Shown here: one piece after another, positions 49,787 to 57,909 of the stretch
Numbering within the stretch: position 1 is the first letter of the stretch
Layout: the number at the start of each line of letters is the position of its first letter
Origin: an uncultured Lachnospiraceae bacterium
GTDB taxonomy: Bacteria > Bacillota > Clostridia > Lachnospirales > Lachnospiraceae
DNA length: 64,000 nucleotides
Direction of reading: 5' to 3'
NCBI GenBank assembly: GCA_910577275.1
Contig: CAJTMW010000001.1
Coordinates: 441,566 to 505,565, forward strand
The notes under the pieces: generated by a model
The model's input: the letters and a program-made list of their open reading frames with translations, nothing else
What the model was told of the DNA's origin: nothing
The model's database searches: none
Made by a program: the position numbers and the translations under genes

Positions 49787-52003
49787 CTAAATCTTTACAA
49801 TCACCGGCAGCCGCCCTCCCATTCTGCAAAGCAGCTCATTGCTGATGCTTCCCGCATTGTCCGCTATGGCAGGGGCGGAAATCCCTCCGTCCTCCTCCAT
49901 CCCTATCAGCGTCGCCACATCCCCTCTCGCCACCTCTCCGGCATCCGTCACATCGACGGCAAGCTGGTCCATGCAGACTCTCCCCGCCACAGGAACAGCC
50001 TGTCCGTTAATAAGAACCTGTCCCCTTCCGCAGGACAATGCTCTGGGATAGCCGTCTGCGTAGCCTATGGAAAGCAGCGCAATCCGGCTCTCCCGCTCCG
50101 CCGTATACGCCCTCCCGTAGCCCACGCTCTCTCCCGCCTTTATATTGCGCACTAAAGTAACACGGCACTTTAAGGAAAGCACCGGACGCAAATCCGGCTT
50201 TATCAGCGTGTCATCTCCCGGGGAGCTGAAAACTCCGTAAAGGGCAATTCCGATTCGCACATAATCGCAGGAAAGCTCCGGGTAATTCAGGAGACCGTAG
50301 CTGCTTTGCATATGCAGTTTGGGAACCGGAATCCCTTTTTCCTCCATCTCCTCCACCAGCGCATAGAAACGCGCAATCTGCCCTCTGGTAAAAGCCTCGT
50401 CCGCAGGCTCCCTGCTGTCCGCACAGCAAAAATGGGTAAACATCCCGTCTATACGGAGATTTTTCATGGAAAAAATTTTTTCCACCTTTGAAAATTCCTC
50501 CCACGGAATCCCCAGCCTGTGCATTCCGGTGTCGATTTTCAAATGAGTTTTCACAAAAATTCCCTGTTTGTTCAGCAGGGACGCATACTCAAAGCTTATT
50601 AATGTCTGGGTTAAATCATACTTTTTCAGCTCCCGGGCGCGGCTTACGGCGGTATATCCAAGAATCAGAATTTCCCCTTTGACGCCATACCGCCGCAGCG
50701 CAATTCCCTCGTCAATGGTCGCCACGGCATAGCTCCCAACGCCCATTTTATTTAAATGGACGGCAGTTTCATAAGCGCCGTGTCCATAAGCCTGCGCCTT
50801 TACCACAGCCATCAACTGGCAGCCTTCCGGCATGATTTTTTGTATTTCCCTTACATTGTGCTCCAGATTGCCTAAGTCTACCTCCACATAGGCTCTGTCC
50901 GTTCCGCCGCCGGATTTTCTCTTTTTCGGTTTGAAATTATCCGTAAAAACAGTTATCACAATACCGGCAAGGGTGGAAAGCAGGCATACTGAAAGATAGT
51001 GCGCCGCGCTGTTTTCCACAAGAAGCTCCTGTAAATGAAAGATTTTTGCAAAAAGCCGGAGCGCCACAATTACCAGCGGATGAATGATGTAAATTACCAG
51101 AGACAGCGTTCTGACCCTCGTAAGCCTCCTTCCCCGAAAGCCCAGAAGGATGCGAAACAGGAAGTACATGCAGGGCAGAAGGAATACGTACATGCTGTCA
51201 TGCCGCTGTACCCCCAGCCCGTGCAGGGTCATTGCCTCCCCAAACATCAAGGCAAAGCTGACTGCAAATCCAAGGTAGTTTTTTATCAGAGCCCGCTCTG
51301 CGCTTTTCGGGCTATTTCCTGTGCCGTCCTTATCCGTCCTTTGGGCGGCAGGAAATCCGTTCCCGCAGAAAACGCCTCCTTCATTATCCGCAAGAAAGCC
51401 TCCCAGCACGAAAAACACCGGCGCAAAGAAAATGCCGTTCCTCGTATAATCCGACACCTGAAAAATCAGCGTATAAAAATACCGGAAAGCCGGAATCCTT
51501 TCCGTAAATCCGTAATAGCTGTCGCCAGACAGGCCCAGGATATATAAAACAGCGGTTACGGCAAACGCCTTTTTGTAGCCCGACCGCTTCGCCAGATACC
51601 AGGCAAGGCTTCCTCCTATTACCGATGCGGGCAGATACCACAGATGGTACAGGGTGCCGTCAAACAAAATATCCTTTATCAGCTCCGGTAAAAAGGGCTC
51701 CATCCGAAAATAACCGTTATAGATATTGACAGGAATGTACATCAAAATCGCCAGCGCATAGATGGACACCGTCTTTTTCACGAAGGAAAGCAGTTTCTGT
51801 CCGTCCCGGGAATATCCGGAAATCAGAAAGAATCCCGATGTCATAAAAAAGAAAGGCACACCGATACGGGCGATAATTCTTGTCAAAATGAAATCTCCCT
51901 GCGCGCTGACAGAGGCCAGGGGCGAGGTGTGAATGGCAACTATCAGGTAAGCCGCAATCAGCCGGAAGCAGTCGATTCCTGTATAAGATTTATTGTTATT
52001 CAT
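49787..52003 (-). CDS. vanT: Membrane serine/alanine racemase (VanT type)
   Basis: 738 residues from MNNNKSYTGIDCFRL (ATG 52001-52003), immediately after the ligase TAG; the frame to 52057 overlaps the ligase and is rejected. N-terminal acyltransferase-3-like membrane domain (about 10-350, GIDCFRLIAAYLIVAIHTSPL) and a C-terminal alanine-racemase domain (about 365-735) with the PLP lysine in MAVVKAQAYGHGAYE, the VGYGRAYTAE loop and GRVCMDQLAVDVT. VanT makes the D-Ser that replaces D-Ala in peptidoglycan precursors. No vanXY lies between it and the ligase. Confidence 0.9.
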   Translation of the reverse strand: MNNNKSYTGIDCFRLIAAYLIVAIHTSPLASVSAQGDFILTRIIARIGVPFFFMTSGFFLISGYSRDGQKLLSFVKKTVSIYALAILMYIPVNIYNGYFRMEPFLPELIKDILFDGTLYHLWYLPASVIGGSLAWYLAKRSGYKKAFAVTAVLYILGLSGDSYYGFTERIPAFRYFYTLIFQVSDYTRNGIFFAPVFFVLGGFLADNEGGVFCGNGFPAAQRTDKDGTGNSPKSAERALIKNYLGFAVSFALMFGEAMTLHGLGVQRHDSMYVFLLPCMYFLFRILLGFRGRRLTRVRTLSLVIYIIHPLVIVALRLFAKIFHLQELLVENSAAHYLSVCLLSTLAGIVITVFTDNFKPKKRKSGGGTDRAYVEVDLGNLEHNVREIQKIMPEGCQLMAVVKAQAYGHGAYETAVHLNKMGVGSYAVATIDEGIALRRYGVKGEILILGYTAVSRARELKKYDLTQTLISFEYASLLNKQGIFVKTHLKIDTGMHRLGIPWEEFSKVEKIFSMKNLRIDGMFTHFCCADSREPADEAFTRGQIARFYALVEEMEEKGIPVPKLHMQSSYGLLNYPELSCDYVRIGIALYGVFSSPGDDTLIKPDLRPVLSLKCRVTLVRNIKAGESVGYGRAYTAERESRIALLSIGYADGYPRALSCGRGQVLINGQAVPVAGRVCMDQLAVDVTDAGEVARGDVATLIGMEEDGGISAPAIADNAGSISNELLCRMGGRLPVIVKI

Positions 52004-52004
52004 G

Positions 52005-53063
52005 CTATTCTCCGCCGCCTGCATACAGTCCCGCCAGCTTATCCAGCATTTCCGCAAATGACAGGCCGATTCCCTTCATCATACTGGGATAGCGGCTGTG
52101 GGCGGTAAAACCCGGAATCGTATTCACCTCGTTAAAAACAATTTCCTTATCCGGCGTCAGAAACATATCCACTCTTGCAAAGCCCTCGCAGCCAAGTGCC
52201 CTGTAGATAGTCTTTGCCGCCTCCTGAATCCGCTTTTCCGTATCTGCGTCAATTCTCGCCGGCATATGGATTCGGGAGGATTTCAGGGTGTATTTTTCCG
52301 TAAAATCAAAAAACCCCTCCGACAGCTCAATTTCATCCACCCTTCCCACAATAAGTTCTTCCCTGCCAAGCACGGCGCAGCCCACCTCAAAGCCCTCCAC
52401 CGCCTCCTCCACGATTGCCTTGCTGTCATGGGACAGGGCAAGCGCTATGGCGCTGTCAAGCGCGCTTTCATCCGCCACTTTCGTGATGCCAAAGGAGGAA
52501 CCCGCCCGGAGGGGCTTTACAAAAAGCGGAAAAGACAGGCTTTTTCTGATTTCCTCGCCGGCCTTTTCCCTTTCGCTCCGCCCGAAAGCCACTGATTTCG
52601 GCGCTTTTATCCCCGCCAGAGCCGCCAGTTTGTGGGCTTTGTCTTTATCCATACACAGAGCGGAGGAAAGGATGCCGCATCCGATAACCGGAATCCCTGC
52701 CAGTTCAAACACCCCCTGAACGGTTCCGTCCTCTCCGTTTTTCCCGTGAAGCACAGGAAAGGCAAGGTCCGCCTCCATCAGCTCGAAGCTTTCGCCGGAG
52801 AGCGCAAGAAAGCCTCTGTGGGAGGGATTCACGGAAGGAACGACCTCCCGCAGCTTCCCCTTTTCCTTTTCCCATCTGCCCTCTGCAACCTTCCTGTACG
52901 GCCCGGTATAGTGAAACCACCTGCCCTCTCTGGTAATCCCGATTGGAAGGATATCGTATTTTTCCTTATTCATATTTTCCAGAACCGCCGCCGCGGACTG
53001 CAGCGACACCTCATGCTCCGTGGATTTTCCGCCGAAAATCACGGCAATTTTCTTTCTGCTCAT
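52005..53063 (-). CDS. vanG: D-alanine:D-serine ligase, VanG type
   Basis: 352 residues. ATP-grasp ligase: IAVIFGGKSTEHEVSLQSAAAV, VLHGKNGEDGTVQG, the SFPLFVKPLRAGSSFGI phosphate loop, and FNEVNTIPGFTAHSRYP. The omega-loop region FFDFTEKYTLKSSRIHMPA has the EKY form seen in D-Ala:D-Ser ligases of the VanC/E/G group, unlike D-Ala:D-Ala enzymes. It should form D-Ala-D-Ser ends that weaken vancomycin binding. It has its own VanR-like promoter box. A housekeeping ddl is not in the window, so specificity is by motif only. Confidence 0.88.
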   Translation of the reverse strand: MSRKKIAVIFGGKSTEHEVSLQSAAAVLENMNKEKYDILPIGITREGRWFHYTGPYRKVAEGRWEKEKGKLREVVPSVNPSHRGFLALSGESFELMEADLAFPVLHGKNGEDGTVQGVFELAGIPVIGCGILSSALCMDKDKAHKLAALAGIKAPKSVAFGRSEREKAGEEIRKSLSFPLFVKPLRAGSSFGITKVADESALDSAIALALSHDSKAIVEEAVEGFEVGCAVLGREELIVGRVDEIELSEGFFDFTEKYTLKSSRIHMPARIDADTEKRIQEAAKTIYRALGCEGFARVDMFLTPDKEIVFNEVNTIPGFTAHSRYPSMMKGIGLSFAEMLDKLAGLYAGGGE

Positions 53064-53113
53064 TTTTTATATTCTCCTGTTCTGATTTCCTGCGGGTATC
53101 GCCTTTATTCCTG

Positions 53114-53192
53114 TTGGCAACGAATCAGGCCTGCAGCCGCTAAATGTGCATGCAAGCATGCCCGCCTGGCCCTTTGCCCGCAAAATAATCCG
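53114..53192 (+). repeat. Dispersed repeat family I, copy B
   Basis: CGCTAAATGTGCATGCAAGC core with GGCAAC and TTTGCCCGCAAAA flanks, like copy A and copy C. It lies in the predicted 5' leader of the vanG mRNA. The 53064-53384 gap holds this repeat, a leader hairpin and a promoter box. Confidence 0.75.
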
Positions 53193-53202
53193 GCTCACGC
53201 AG

Positions 53203-53250
53203 ACGGCGCCCCCGCTCTGATACTCATTGTATCGAAAGCAGAGGCGCCGT
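53203..53250 (-). other. Leader hairpin upstream of vanG
   Basis: ACGGCGCC (53203-53210)/GGCGCCGT (53243-53250) with inner CTCTG/CAGAG and GATAC/GTATC pairings. It starts about 10 nt after the predicted vanG transcription start. Role (attenuation or stability) is not known. Confidence 0.5.
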
Positions 53251-53265
53251 TTCTTTCTTAGCTCC

Positions 53266-53312
53266 TAAAATATTCAATTATTTTTCTGCGGAATTTCTTA
53301 TGATTTTCCTAA
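53266..53312 (-). promoter_or_regulatory. VanR-box-like promoter upstream of vanG
   Basis: A 47-nt stretch that matches the box upstream of vanR (55380-55425) at 27 of the first 30 bases. Three half-sites of A-G-A-type triplets repeat every 11 bp, as for OmpR-type regulators; the conserved TATTTT at its downstream end (complement of 53267-53272) fits a -10 box. Confidence 0.65.
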
Positions 53313-53384
53313 CATCTACGCCAGGTAACTGGTGATGCCGTCAAAACGGCTGCAAATGCTTACCGGCTGCGTTGATTTTCTTAA

Positions 53385-54518
53385 CTATGCCAGCGGAAGC
53401 GTCACCGCAAACTCCGTAACCCCGTCCTTACTGGACGCGGTAATCGACCCGCGGTGAAGGGTCACAATTTGTCTGGCTATGGAAAGTCCAAGCCCTGCCC
53501 CGCCTTTACCGGTTCCCCGGGAGGAATCCAGACGGTAAAACTGTTCAAAGAGCCTCTCCAGCTTATCCTCCGGAATCGTGTCGCCATGATTGCGGAAAGA
53601 AATCACCGCATTTTCATCACAGCGCATTGCCGTAACCTCAATCTCCGTACCGCCGTAGCTGTAGTTCACCGCATTGCGGAAAAGATTGTCAAAGACCCGC
53701 TCTATTTTATCGGAATCGCAGTTAATCATGATATCCTCTCCGGCGCACAGGCGGCATTCCAGATTTTCTTCTTTCAGCATAGGATTAAATTCATAGACGA
53801 GCTGTTCCAGAAGACGGGTGAGATTGATTTGGCTGTACTGTAATGTGATGTCGGAGAGCTGAAATCTCGCAATTTCAAAAAATTCATTAATCAGTTCTTC
53901 AAGCCTCTCCGCCTTTGCAAGGGAGATAGAAAGATATTTATCCGAAAGCTCCTTCGATATCTGCTTCTCGTCCCGCAGAAGATTCAAATAACCAATCACA
54001 GAAGCCAGAGGCGTCTTTAAATCATGGGCAAGGTACATAATCAAATCATTTTTCCGTTTCTCCGACTCCAGCATCTCGTTTTTCTGCCGTTCAATGGTAT
54101 GTTTGACGGTATTCATTTTCCGCTCCAGGGGCAGCATTTCCGGGGACAGGGAAATATCTCCCGCATCCTCCTTTATCAGGGAATCCATTCCCTTATTGAT
54201 TTCCACAAAATATTTTGTGAACCAGTTAAGATATATCATGAAAATAATCAGGATTGTCAGCAGAATGATTGTCCATGTGATAATATTCTGATTTCTGCGG
54301 ACAGAATTATGATAAAGCAGCACCGCCCCGTCATAATCCAGACGGAATATTTTCTGGAAAAGGGCTACCGTCCAGTTGGCAATCCTCCCATGCCATAAAA
54401 ACATATAGAGAAACACGGGAATTGCGACTCCCGCCAGTATCAGCAGGCTTGTCTGTATCAGAATCCTTATGCGGAAAGGCCGAAACTCCCTGTTTTTATG
54501 AAACTCCTTATTTTTCAA
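53385..54518 (-). CDS. vanS: Sensor histidine kinase, VanS type
   Basis: 377 residues: two membrane helices (about 20-42 and 78-98), a short extracellular loop with IFRLDYDGAVLLYHN, HAMP-like region, His box YLAHDLKTPLASVIGYLNLL, and HATPase with DNLFRNAVNYS and GKGGAGLGLSIA. It should sense glycopeptides or wall stress and phosphorylate VanR. The start overlaps the vanR stop by 11 nt. Confidence 0.92.
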   Translation of the reverse strand: MKNKEFHKNREFRPFRIRILIQTSLLILAGVAIPVFLYMFLWHGRIANWTVALFQKIFRLDYDGAVLLYHNSVRRNQNIITWTIILLTILIIFMIYLNWFTKYFVEINKGMDSLIKEDAGDISLSPEMLPLERKMNTVKHTIERQKNEMLESEKRKNDLIMYLAHDLKTPLASVIGYLNLLRDEKQISKELSDKYLSISLAKAERLEELINEFFEIARFQLSDITLQYSQINLTRLLEQLVYEFNPMLKEENLECRLCAGEDIMINCDSDKIERVFDNLFRNAVNYSYGGTEIEVTAMRCDENAVISFRNHGDTIPEDKLERLFEQFYRLDSSRGTGKGGAGLGLSIARQIVTLHRGSITASSKDGVTEFAVTLPLA

Positions 54519-55215
54519 TGGTGTAGCCCACCCCCCATACCGTTTTGATAAATTTCGGATTTTTGGCGGGCTCGTTCATCTTTTCCCGCAGCCTTCCTAT
54601 GTGCGCCATAACCGTATTGTTATTATTTAAGTATTTCTCTCCCCAGACATTTTCAAACAGCTCCTCCGAGGAAACCACCGTACCCTGACGCTCGCACAGA
54701 TACCAGAGAAGGGAAAATTCTATGGGCGTGAGCGAAAGCTCCCTTCCGAACAGGCTGCATTTGTGGGTATCCTTATTAATCACAAGCCCCCTGATGTCGT
54801 ACTCGTTCCATTTATCCTCCCGGGCCGCGTTTCTTTGATTTTGATTATAACGCATGTATCTCCGCAACTGCGTTTTTACCCTGGCAGCCACTTCAAGGGG
54901 ATTGAAGGGCTTTGTAATATAGTCGTCCGCCCCGATGGCAAGCCCCATGATTTTATCTACATCCTCCCCCTTTGCAGTAAGCATGATTACCGGATAAAAA
55001 TACTTTTCCCTGATTTTCCGGCAAATGCGAAAGCCGTCGATATCGGGCAGCATTACATCCAGAATTACCAAATCCAAATCCGTGGTTTCGATACACCCAA
55101 GGGCATCCCTCCCGTTGTAAAACTTATAGACGGTATAACCGTCGTTTTTCAGATACACCTCAATCAAATCGGCAATTTCTCTTTCATCATCCACTATCAA
55201 AACCCGCTCGTTCAT
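54508..55215 (-). CDS. vanR: OmpR-type response regulator, VanR type
   Basis: 235 residues from MNERVLIVDDE (ATG 55213-55215) after GAGGGGGAAG; a longer frame to 55308 runs through the repeat and is rejected. Receiver with ILDVMLPDIDGF (phospho-Asp) and MLTAKGED, then a winged-helix domain (VWGEKYLNNNNTVMAHIGRLREKM). It activates van genes when phosphorylated. A matching box stands upstream of its own gene and of vanG. Confidence 0.93.
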   Translation of the reverse strand: MNERVLIVDDEREIADLIEVYLKNDGYTVYKFYNGRDALGCIETTDLDLVILDVMLPDIDGFRICRKIREKYFYPVIMLTAKGEDVDKIMGLAIGADDYITKPFNPLEVAARVKTQLRRYMRYNQNQRNAAREDKWNEYDIRGLVINKDTHKCSLFGRELSLTPIEFSLLWYLCERQGTVVSSEELFENVWGEKYLNNNNTVMAHIGRLREKMNEPAKNPKFIKTVWGVGYTIEK

Positions 55216-55249
55216 GTCTTCCCCCTCTCCCGCGCCCTGCTTATCCCCG

Positions 55250-55303
55250 TGGCAGCCGCCAAATGTGCATACGGGCATACCGCGCGGCTCGCCGCCCGCA
55301 GAA
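55250..55303 (+). repeat. Dispersed repeat family I, copy C
   Basis: CCGCCAAATGTGCATACGGG core with GGCAGC and CGCCCGCAGAA flanks; more diverged than A and B. It lies in the predicted leader of vanR, as copy B does for vanG. Confidence 0.65.
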
Positions 55304-55379
55304 GTCAAAAACCCCGCGGAAATAAGCGCTTACTCCATAATGTTAACAGAAAGGGAAATCCTGTTTCTATATTTGTTCA

Positions 55380-55425
55380 TAAAATATCCGAATTTTTTCT
55401 ACGGAATTCCTTATGATTTTCTTAA
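55380..55425 (-). promoter_or_regulatory. VanR-box-like promoter upstream of vanR
   Basis: 46-nt stretch nearly identical to 53266-53312, with AAG, AAG and TAG triplets repeating every 11 bp and a conserved TATTTT (complement of 55381-55386). The shared box suggests that VanR controls both its own gene and vanG-vanT. Confidence 0.65.
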
Positions 55426-56795
55426 GAAGCCCCCTCCTCCACGGAAGCCGCGGCAAGACGCCGGATTTTTTTCCATTTTTCCGTAAAGAAGTACGCCAGC
55501 ATACACAGCATTCCGAAGGTAAAGCTGATAGGGAAGCAGGCCATAATATATTTTCCGTCAATAAAACGCCCAATCAGCCAGGCGCTGGGAATCCTCACCA
55601 CCCACAGCATGACGATATTGACGATGGTGGGATATTTTACCTCCCCCATTCCGTTTACAAAAGAAATAATTCCGTTAAAGACTGCAAAGGTCCACAGGGA
55701 AGGCACCACCACTTTGATATAAAGCTCCGCCATCTCAAGAACTGCGATATCTTTCGTAAAAAGCCCTAAAATAGGACGGCAGAACACCGCCACAAGGACG
55801 CCCAGAACCAGCGTGCAGAGCCCTGAGTAAAAGGGAATCGTGCTTCCTCCCTTTTTCAGTCTCACGTAATTTTTACTGCCCAGATTCTGCCCGGAAAAGG
55901 TGGTTGCCGCCGATGAAAAGGAATTAATCGCCACGTTGGCAACTCCCGTCACCTTTGTAGCCACGGAACAGGCTGCCATAAAGGTGGAGCCCTGAGCGTT
56001 TATCAGGGACTGCATCAGCACATGTCCCACGGAATAGATGGAATTGTTAAGCCCAAGGGGCAGCCCTACCCGGATAATGGAGTGAAGCATGTCCTTATCC
56101 AGATGCTTTGGCAGCACCTTATATTCCAGCTCCGGGTATTTTTTCCTTATGTAAAAAATGCTGAACGCCCAGGACGCGTACATGGCAATGATGGTCGCCA
56201 GGGCTGCGCCCGCCACGTCCATGGAAAAGCCGGCGACGAATACAACGTCAAGCACAATATTCATCAGGCAGGATACCAGAAGGAACAACAGGGAAGCCCG
56301 GCTGTCGCCGACACCCCTTAAAATCCCCGCGTTCATATTGTAGCCCATGTTTCCCAGCGTCCCCAGGAAAAAAATCCGCAGATAAGCCACGGACAAGTCC
56401 CAGGCGTCCGGCGGCGTCTGCATAAAGCGCAGAATAAAAGGCCCGAGGAAAAAACCTGCGACCGTCAGGGGAACGGAACACAGAAAGACAAACACGGAGG
56501 CCGTATCCACAAGACGGTTAAGGCTCTTTGCATCGCCGCTGCCGGTGTACTGGGATACCAGAATCGACACCCCTGTCCCGATTCCGAGAAAAATACACAG
56601 AAAAACCTCCACCGGCTGCGCGCTGGTTCCCACCGCCGCCAGCGACACGGAATCACAGAAATTTCCGATGACCAGCGTGTCAACGGTGTTGTAAAGCTGC
56701 TGCAGGATATTTCCGAAGCAGATAGGTAGGGCAAACAAAACCACCAGCTTCATAATCGGCCCGCGGGTCATATCGATTTTCTTTGACGAATGCAT
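55422..56795 (-). CDS. MATE family efflux transporter
   Basis: 457 residues, 12 membrane helices. MATE pattern: ALPICFGNILQQLYNTVDTLVIGNFC, GIGTGVSILVSQYTGS, and the repeated second half VGLPLGLNNSIYSVGHVLMQSLINAQG. Exports cationic compounds or drugs by Na+/H+ antiport. Its stop overlaps the upstream van box region, though it is a separate unit. Confidence 0.93.
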   Translation of the reverse strand: MHSSKKIDMTRGPIMKLVVLFALPICFGNILQQLYNTVDTLVIGNFCDSVSLAAVGTSAQPVEVFLCIFLGIGTGVSILVSQYTGSGDAKSLNRLVDTASVFVFLCSVPLTVAGFFLGPFILRFMQTPPDAWDLSVAYLRIFFLGTLGNMGYNMNAGILRGVGDSRASLLFLLVSCLMNIVLDVVFVAGFSMDVAGAALATIIAMYASWAFSIFYIRKKYPELEYKVLPKHLDKDMLHSIIRVGLPLGLNNSIYSVGHVLMQSLINAQGSTFMAACSVATKVTGVANVAINSFSSAATTFSGQNLGSKNYVRLKKGGSTIPFYSGLCTLVLGVLVAVFCRPILGLFTKDIAVLEMAELYIKVVVPSLWTFAVFNGIISFVNGMGEVKYPTIVNIVMLWVVRIPSAWLIGRFIDGKYIMACFPISFTFGMLCMLAYFFTEKWKKIRRLAAASVEEGAS

Positions 56796-56891
56796 GATTT
56801 CTCCCTCTTTCCATGAAAAGTGTTATCAGATTACCCTCAATATACTCCTTTTTACAAATTAATGCTACTGTAAAAAATTTTTTACAATTTT

Positions 56892-56922
56892 TTAACACAT
56901 TTTGCTGAATATCCTGTATACT
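56892..56922 (+). promoter_or_regulatory. Candidate promoter of the 76-residue gene
   Basis: TTAACA (56892-56897), 19 nt, TATACT (56917-56922). Spacing is long, so confidence is low. A hairpin AGCCGT/ACGGCT (56958-56973) lies in the leader. Confidence 0.35.
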
Positions 56923-56999
56923 AAACAGGTAGGTATCCCATAATACAACAGACATAAAAGCCGTTTATACGGCTCATGCGACATCAAGGAGGGTTGTTT

Positions 57000-57230
57000 A
57001 TGCACTTAAAAGCCAACATCAATATCGTGGAATTCCTGGAACAGGTAAAAAAATGCGACGGGGAGGTTCTCTATGAAACCCCCGAGGGCGACCGCATTGC
57101 CCTGAAATCCACACTGAGCCAGTATATATTCCGCACCATCGCTTCCAATCCCGAGCTTTTAAAGAACGGAATCATCAGCTTCAAGCTGGAAGAAGATAAG
57201 AATATTTTGCATAAATTCTTATGTGAATAA
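57000..57230 (+). CDS. Small conserved hypothetical protein
   Basis: 76 residues from MHLKANINIVEFL (ATG 57000-57002), 7 nt after GGAGG; the longer frame from 56976 is not supported. Content: EFLEQVKKCDGEVLYETPEGDRIALKSTL then IFRTIASNPELLKNGIISFKLEEDKNIL. Related Clostridial proteins are often misannotated as poly(A) polymerase-like; no catalytic motif is seen. It overlaps no neighbour and precedes the nitroreductase by 19 nt. Confidence 0.7.
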   Translation: MHLKANINIVEFLEQVKKCDGEVLYETPEGDRIALKSTLSQYIFRTIASNPELLKNGIISFKLEEDKNILHKFLCE

Positions 57231-57249
57231 AATAAATGGAGGATATGTA

Positions 57250-57780
57250 ATGAGTAATGTGATTGAAACCATCAATACGCGAAGCTCCACAAGAGGCTAT
57301 ACCGCCGAGGCGTTGACGGAGGAGGAATTAAATATTCTGATTCATGCCGGCTTAAAGGCGCCCACGGCTGCCAACAGGCAGGAAATTCATTTTACCGTGC
57401 TGCAGGGCGGCAATCCGATTTTGGCAGAGCTTGAAGACGATAAAAACCGTCTCCGCAATATCGTCTCGCCTCCCCACAATTTTTATTATGAGGCGCCCAC
57501 AGTGGTGATTATCAGCGCGGACAGGGATTATCGCTGGAGCACTCTTGACGCCGGCATTGCGGTGGAAAACATGGCTCTTGCCGCGGAAGGGCTCGGTCTC
57601 GGGAATCTGATTATCGGATGCATTTATGATGCGATAAGGGGTGAAAAGAGAGATTATTACGCAAAGGCATTAAAGCTGCCCGAAAACTATGAGTATCAGA
57701 TTGCCATTGCTTTCGGCCACAAGGCGGTAACCAAAGAGCCCCATACATACGAGGCCGAAAAGCAGGTGACTTATCTATAA
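57250..57780 (+). CDS. Nitroreductase-family FMN protein
   Basis: 176 residues from MSNVIETINTRSS (ATG 57250), 7 nt after GGAGG. N-terminus NTRSSTRGYTAEAL and the APTAANRQEIHFTVLQGG segment are typical; C-terminal GLGNLIIGCIYDAIRG follows the family (GLGxC/S-W-x-G). Reduces nitro or quinone compounds with NAD(P)H. Substrate unknown. Confidence 0.9.
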   Translation: MSNVIETINTRSSTRGYTAEALTEEELNILIHAGLKAPTAANRQEIHFTVLQGGNPILAELEDDKNRLRNIVSPPHNFYYEAPTVVIISADRDYRWSTLDAGIAVENMALAAEGLGLGNLIIGCIYDAIRGEKRDYYAKALKLPENYEYQIAIAFGHKAVTKEPHTYEAEKQVTYL

Positions 57781-57847
57781 GAACCTGTCAGAGGATGCCG
57801 CGCTTTGCAAGCCGGCTTATTAAAAACGCTTTCGCGTCCCGCAATAA

Positions 57848-57882
57848 CAGGGACTTCCGTCTTAAAAATCCGGAAGTCCCTG
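57848..57882. terminator. Bidirectional hairpin between convergent genes
   Basis: CAGGGACTTCCG (57848-57859)/CGGAAGTCCCTG (57871-57882), perfect 12-bp stem. No T-run follows on either strand, so it may be a rho-type or processing structure rather than a classical terminator. Confidence 0.5.
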
Positions 57883-57909
57883 TATGATACTGTCAGATAA
57901 ATGATAAGA

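Noticed and set aside
52003..52057. Longer N-terminus of vanT starting at 52057
   Set aside because: It overlaps the ligase gene end and the residues do not match the membrane domain; the ATG at 52003 directly follows the ligase stop.
53114..53260. Small peptide encoded in repeat copy B
   Set aside because: The frame differs among copies A, B and C and no ribosome-binding site is present.
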